A stretch of 48,540 bases of DNA from Rugamonas violacea (GTDB taxonomy: Bacteria; Pseudomonadota; Gammaproteobacteria; Burkholderiales; Burkholderiaceae_D), in assembly GCF_016461825.1 (NCBI RefSeq), contig NZ_JAEMNU010000141.1, positions 1-48,540 on the forward strand, given 5' to 3'. Positions within the stretch are counted from its first letter, which is position 1; every line of letters starts with the position of its first letter. The notes below the pieces were generated by a model, which had not been told where the DNA came from, ran no database searches, and was given only the letters and a program-made list of their open reading frames with translations. Both the position numbers and the translations under genes were made by a program. This document shows positions 45,973 through 48,540 of this stretch, piece by piece.

Positions 45973-47520
45973 TCAATTCGGGTGCGCCGCCAGCCACTCG
46001 CCCAGGCGCTCCTCGGCGCCGGCGCCCAGGTGCAGGCCCAGTTTCGAGCGGCGCCACAGGATGTCCTTGGCGTCGCGCGCCCATTCGTGCTTGCGCAGGT
46101 AGTTCACCTCGGCCTCGTACAGATTGTCGAGGATACGCTCGCCCATGTCGGACAGCAGATTGCGCCCTTCCAGCAAGGTGTGGATGCGGCTGCCGTAGGC
46201 GCGCGCGTAGCGCCGCACCAGTTTCGGCGGCAGCCAGTGGTAGCGCGTCTGCAGGCCGTGCACCCAGCCGTCGAACTCCAGCACGGCGCGGTTCTGCGGC
46301 GTGGCGCCGAACAGGTCGCCGCCGGGCAGGCAGGCCTGCTCGGTCCAGGCGCCGTTCTTGGTGTTGACATCCTTGGCGATCAGGTCGACGGCTTCCTCGG
46401 CCAGCTTGCGGAAGGTGGTGATTTTTCCGCCGAAGACGCTGAGCAGCGGCGCGCCGCCCTGGTCGACCTCGAAACGGTAGTCGCGCGTGACGGCCTTGGC
46501 GTCGGCCGCCTCGTCCTCCACCAGCGGCCGCACACCCGAATAGGTCCAGACCACGTCGGCCGGCTTGATCGGCTTGGCGAAGTAGTAGCTGGCCAGGTCG
46601 CACAGGTAGTCGATCTCGGTTTGGTCGATGGCCACCTGGTTGGTGTCGCCCTTGTAGTCAAGGTCGGTGGTGCCGATCAGCGTGAAGTCCTGTTCATACG
46701 GGATGGCGAAGACGATGCGGCCGTCCGGATGCTGGAAGATGTAGGCGTTGTCGTGTTCGAAGATGCGCTTGACGATGATGTGGCTGCCCTTGATCAGGCG
46801 CAGCTGCTTGCCGCCGCCCTGCGGCAGCGCGCCGTTCAGGAAGTCGGCGGTCCACGGACCGGCCGCGTTGACCAGGTAACGCGCGTTGACCTCGATCTGC
46901 TGGCCTTGCGCCGCGCCGGCGCCCGGCTGCTGGCGCAAGGTGGCCTGCCATTTGTCGGCTTGCCGGCTGACCGAGGTGCAGGCGGTGCGGGTCAGGATGG
47001 TGGCGCCCTTCTCGGCCGCGTCCATCGCGTTGAGCACCACCAGGCGGGCGTCGTCGACCCAGCCGTCGGAATAGACGAAGCCGCGCGTGAAGCCAGGCTT
47101 GAGCGGCTTGCCGGCGGCGTGGCTGCGCAGGTCGACGCCGGCCGAGCCGGGCAGGATCTCGCGCTTGGCCAGGAAGTCGTAGAGGAACAGGCCGGCGCGG
47201 ATCAGCAGCGCCGGGCGCTGGCCTTTATCGTGCGGCATGACGAAGCGCAGCGGCCACATGATGTGCGGCGCCGAGCGCAGCAGCACCTCGCGCTCGATCA
47301 GCGCCTTGCGCACCAGGTTGAATTCGTAGTACTCCAGGTAGCGCAGGCCGCCGTGGATCAACTTGGTCGAGGCCGACGAGGTGTGCGACGCCAGATCGTC
47401 CTTCTCGCACAGCACGACGGACAGACCGCGCCCCGCCGCGTCGCGCGCGATGCCGGCGCCGTTGATGCCGCCGCCCACGATCAGTACGTCGCAGTCGATT
47501 TTTTGTTGCGCCTGTGTCAT
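45973..47520 (-). CDS. glpD: Aerobic glycerol-3-phosphate dehydrogenase
   Basis: 515-residue membrane-associated flavoprotein that oxidises glycerol 3-phosphate to dihydroxyacetone phosphate and passes electrons to quinone. The N-terminal FAD dinucleotide fold DVLIVGGGINGAGIARDAAG is at about 10-29, TKLIHGGLRYLEYYEF is a DAO-family glycerol-3-phosphate dehydrogenase signature, and a C-terminal domain ends GERLGEWLAAHPN. It is divergent from glpR (184 bp) and 100 bp before glpS, so one GlpR-controlled promoter may drive glpD and the importer. Confidence 0.97.
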   Translation of the reverse strand: MTQAQQKIDCDVLIVGGGINGAGIARDAAGRGLSVVLCEKDDLASHTSSASTKLIHGGLRYLEYYEFNLVRKALIEREVLLRSAPHIMWPLRFVMPHDKGQRPALLIRAGLFLYDFLAKREILPGSAGVDLRSHAAGKPLKPGFTRGFVYSDGWVDDARLVVLNAMDAAEKGATILTRTACTSVSRQADKWQATLRQQPGAGAAQGQQIEVNARYLVNAAGPWTADFLNGALPQGGGKQLRLIKGSHIIVKRIFEHDNAYIFQHPDGRIVFAIPYEQDFTLIGTTDLDYKGDTNQVAIDQTEIDYLCDLASYYFAKPIKPADVVWTYSGVRPLVEDEAADAKAVTRDYRFEVDQGGAPLLSVFGGKITTFRKLAEEAVDLIAKDVNTKNGAWTEQACLPGGDLFGATPQNRAVLEFDGWVHGLQTRYHWLPPKLVRRYARAYGSRIHTLLEGRNLLSDMGERILDNLYEAEVNYLRKHEWARDAKDILWRRSKLGLHLGAGAEERLGEWLAAHPN

Positions 47521-47704
47521 CGGTTCTCCGCTTCAAGCCGTGAAATTTGCCCAGCGCGTGCATGGGGGCTATGCATGGCGCGCTACTCTGGTTAAGATAC
47601 AGACAATACGATACGACAAAATACGAATCCTTAGCAACAAATTCTTATAACAATTTGTTCGTTTGTTTTCGTTTTACAGCGCTTCCAATTGAAACCAACA
47701 GAAA
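47521..47704. promoter_or_regulatory. glpD-glpR divergent control region with candidate operator
   Basis: AT-rich relative to its neighbours. CAAATTCTTATAACAATTTG (47638-47657) is a 20-bp near-perfect palindrome. On each side lie ACGA/TCGT-containing motifs in opposite orientation (TACGATACGAC and ATACGAAT on the left; TTCGTTTGTTTTCG on the right). DeoR-family GlpR proteins bind A/T-rich sites with TTCG/CGAA cores, so this is the likely operator cluster. Confidence 0.5.
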
Positions 47705-48469
47705 ATGATACTAAATCCACGTCAGCGAAGATTACTCGAAGCAGTCAGGCAGAAGGTCACCATGTCGGTGGAAGAGCTGGCCCAGCAATTGGGCGTGACC
47801 CCGCAGACGGTGCGCCGCGACGTCAAACAGATGGAGGAGGAAAAGCTGCTGGCGCGCTACCACGGCGGCGTCGGCCTGCCCTCCTCGGTCGAGAACATCG
47901 ACTACAGCCAGCGCCAGACCCTCAACAGCGACGCCAAGCGCGCCATCGCCAAGGCGGTGGCCGAGCAGGTGCCGCACGGCTGCTCGCTGCTCATCAACAT
48001 CGGCACCACCACCGAGGAAGTGGCGCGCGCGCTGGCCTACCACAAGGGCCTGCACGTGGTGACCAACAACCTGAACGTGGCCGCCATCCTGGCCGACAAC
48101 AGCGAGTGCGAGGTGATCGTCGCCGGTGGCGTGGTGCGCGGGCGCGACCGCGGCATCGTCGGCGAGGCCACCATCGACTTCATCCGCCAGTTCAAGGTGG
48201 ACATCGGCATCATCGGCATCTCCAGCATCGACGAGGACGGCAGCCTGCGCGACTTCGACGCGCGCGAGGTCAAGGTGGCGCAAACCATCATCGAGCAGTC
48301 GCGCGAGGTGTGGCTGGTGGCCGACCAGGACAAGTTCTTCCGCAAGGCCCTGGTGCGGCTGGCCCACCTGTCGCAGATCGACATCCTGTTCACCGACGCG
48401 CCGCCGCCGGCCAAGCTGGCCAGCCTGCTGCGCGAGGCCAAAGTCAAGGTGGTGGTGGGGAAGCTGTAG
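47705..48469 (+). CDS. glpR: DeoR-family repressor of glycerol genes (GlpR-like)
   Basis: 254 residues. The DeoR winged helix-turn-helix at about 5-57 shows SVEELAQQLGVTPQTVRRDVKQMEEE and ends LARYHGGV. The sugar-phosphate-sensing C-terminal domain has INIGTTTEEVARAL, VVTNNLNVA, VAGGVVRGRDRGIVG and VADQDKF, the expected phosphate-binding motifs. Divergent position beside glpD suggests it represses the glp genes and is released by glycerol 3-phosphate, as E. coli GlpR is; this is inferred. Confidence 0.93.
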   Translation: MILNPRQRRLLEAVRQKVTMSVEELAQQLGVTPQTVRRDVKQMEEEKLLARYHGGVGLPSSVENIDYSQRQTLNSDAKRAIAKAVAEQVPHGCSLLINIGTTTEEVARALAYHKGLHVVTNNLNVAAILADNSECEVIVAGGVVRGRDRGIVGEATIDFIRQFKVDIGIIGISSIDEDGSLRDFDAREVKVAQTIIEQSREVWLVADQDKFFRKALVRLAHLSQIDILFTDAPPPAKLASLLREAKVKVVVGKL

Positions 48470-48518
48470 CTTCTTCGTGGTTTGGCGGCGACGCCGGCAA
48501 AACCCAGCGGCAGATGCT

Positions 48519-48540
48519 GGGGTCGGACCCCGCGGGTCCG
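48519..48540. repeat. interspersed palindrome, copy 4 (cut by window end)
   Basis: Left arm GGGGTCGGACCC is complete, the loop is CGC, and the first seven bases of the right arm (GGGTCCG) are present before the sequence ends. It lies about 50 bp after the glpR stop. Confidence 0.85.

Overview
This is a GC-rich (about two-thirds G+C), densely coded chromosomal stretch from a betaproteobacterium. Gene content and protein character point to Burkholderiales, most likely Oxalobacteraceae (the Massilia/Duganella/Janthinobacterium group). That placement is inferred from the HAAT-type branched-chain amino-acid transporter, the FhaB/FhaC-type secretion pair, the PEP-like and dockerin proteins, and the glp layout; no rRNA or tRNA gene is present to confirm it.

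Layout. (1) 1-12.9 kb, minus strand: a two-partner secretion locus with the outer-membrane transporter (tpsB) followed by a giant FhaB-like exoprotein (tpsA). At least 3718 codons of tpsA lie in the window and it runs off the left edge. Its middle is a tandem array of a ~193-residue super-repeat. (2) 13.2-18.5 kb: a small VOC protein, then a minus-strand branched-chain amino-acid ABC transporter, livK-livH-livMG-livF, in which permease LivM and ATPase LivG are one polypeptide. An intrinsic terminator lies between livK and the rest. (3) 18.7-21.3 kb, minus: a cpdB-like cyclic nucleotide phosphodiesterase/nucleotidase lipoprotein, overlapping by 4 bp with a Sel1-repeat protein. (4) 21.5-26.3 kb, plus: a four-gene cluster encoding a cohesin-like protein with an internal PEP-CTERM-like tail, a secreted alpha/beta hydrolase, a secreted protein ending in a dockerin, and a small membrane protein carrying a (CAG)20 polyglutamine tract. 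A sigma-54-like promoter lies upstream. This is the best candidate in the window for an undescribed system. (5) 26.4-29.8 kb, plus: prfB (with the programmed +1 frameshift), a HAD phosphatase and lysS, closed by a strong terminator. (6) 30.1-38.1 kb: ppnN, a POT peptide transporter, a serine hydrolase with a TPR-like tail, a LysR regulator divergent from an NAD(P)H/FMN reductase, and a secreted PheC-chorismate mutase fusion. (7) 38.1-48.5 kb: a complete glycerol module with glpK, a glycerol ABC importer of the rhizobial glpSTPQUV type, glpD, and a divergent DeoR-type repressor. The importer's two ATPases look asymmetric, with one canonical and one degenerate ATP site.

The right-hand 19 kb also carries four copies of an intergenic palindrome (12-bp arms GGGGTCGGACCC/GGGTCCGACCCC). 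One copy has a compensated base change. I saw no copy in the first 29 kb. I found no CRISPR array, transposase, rRNA or tRNA.
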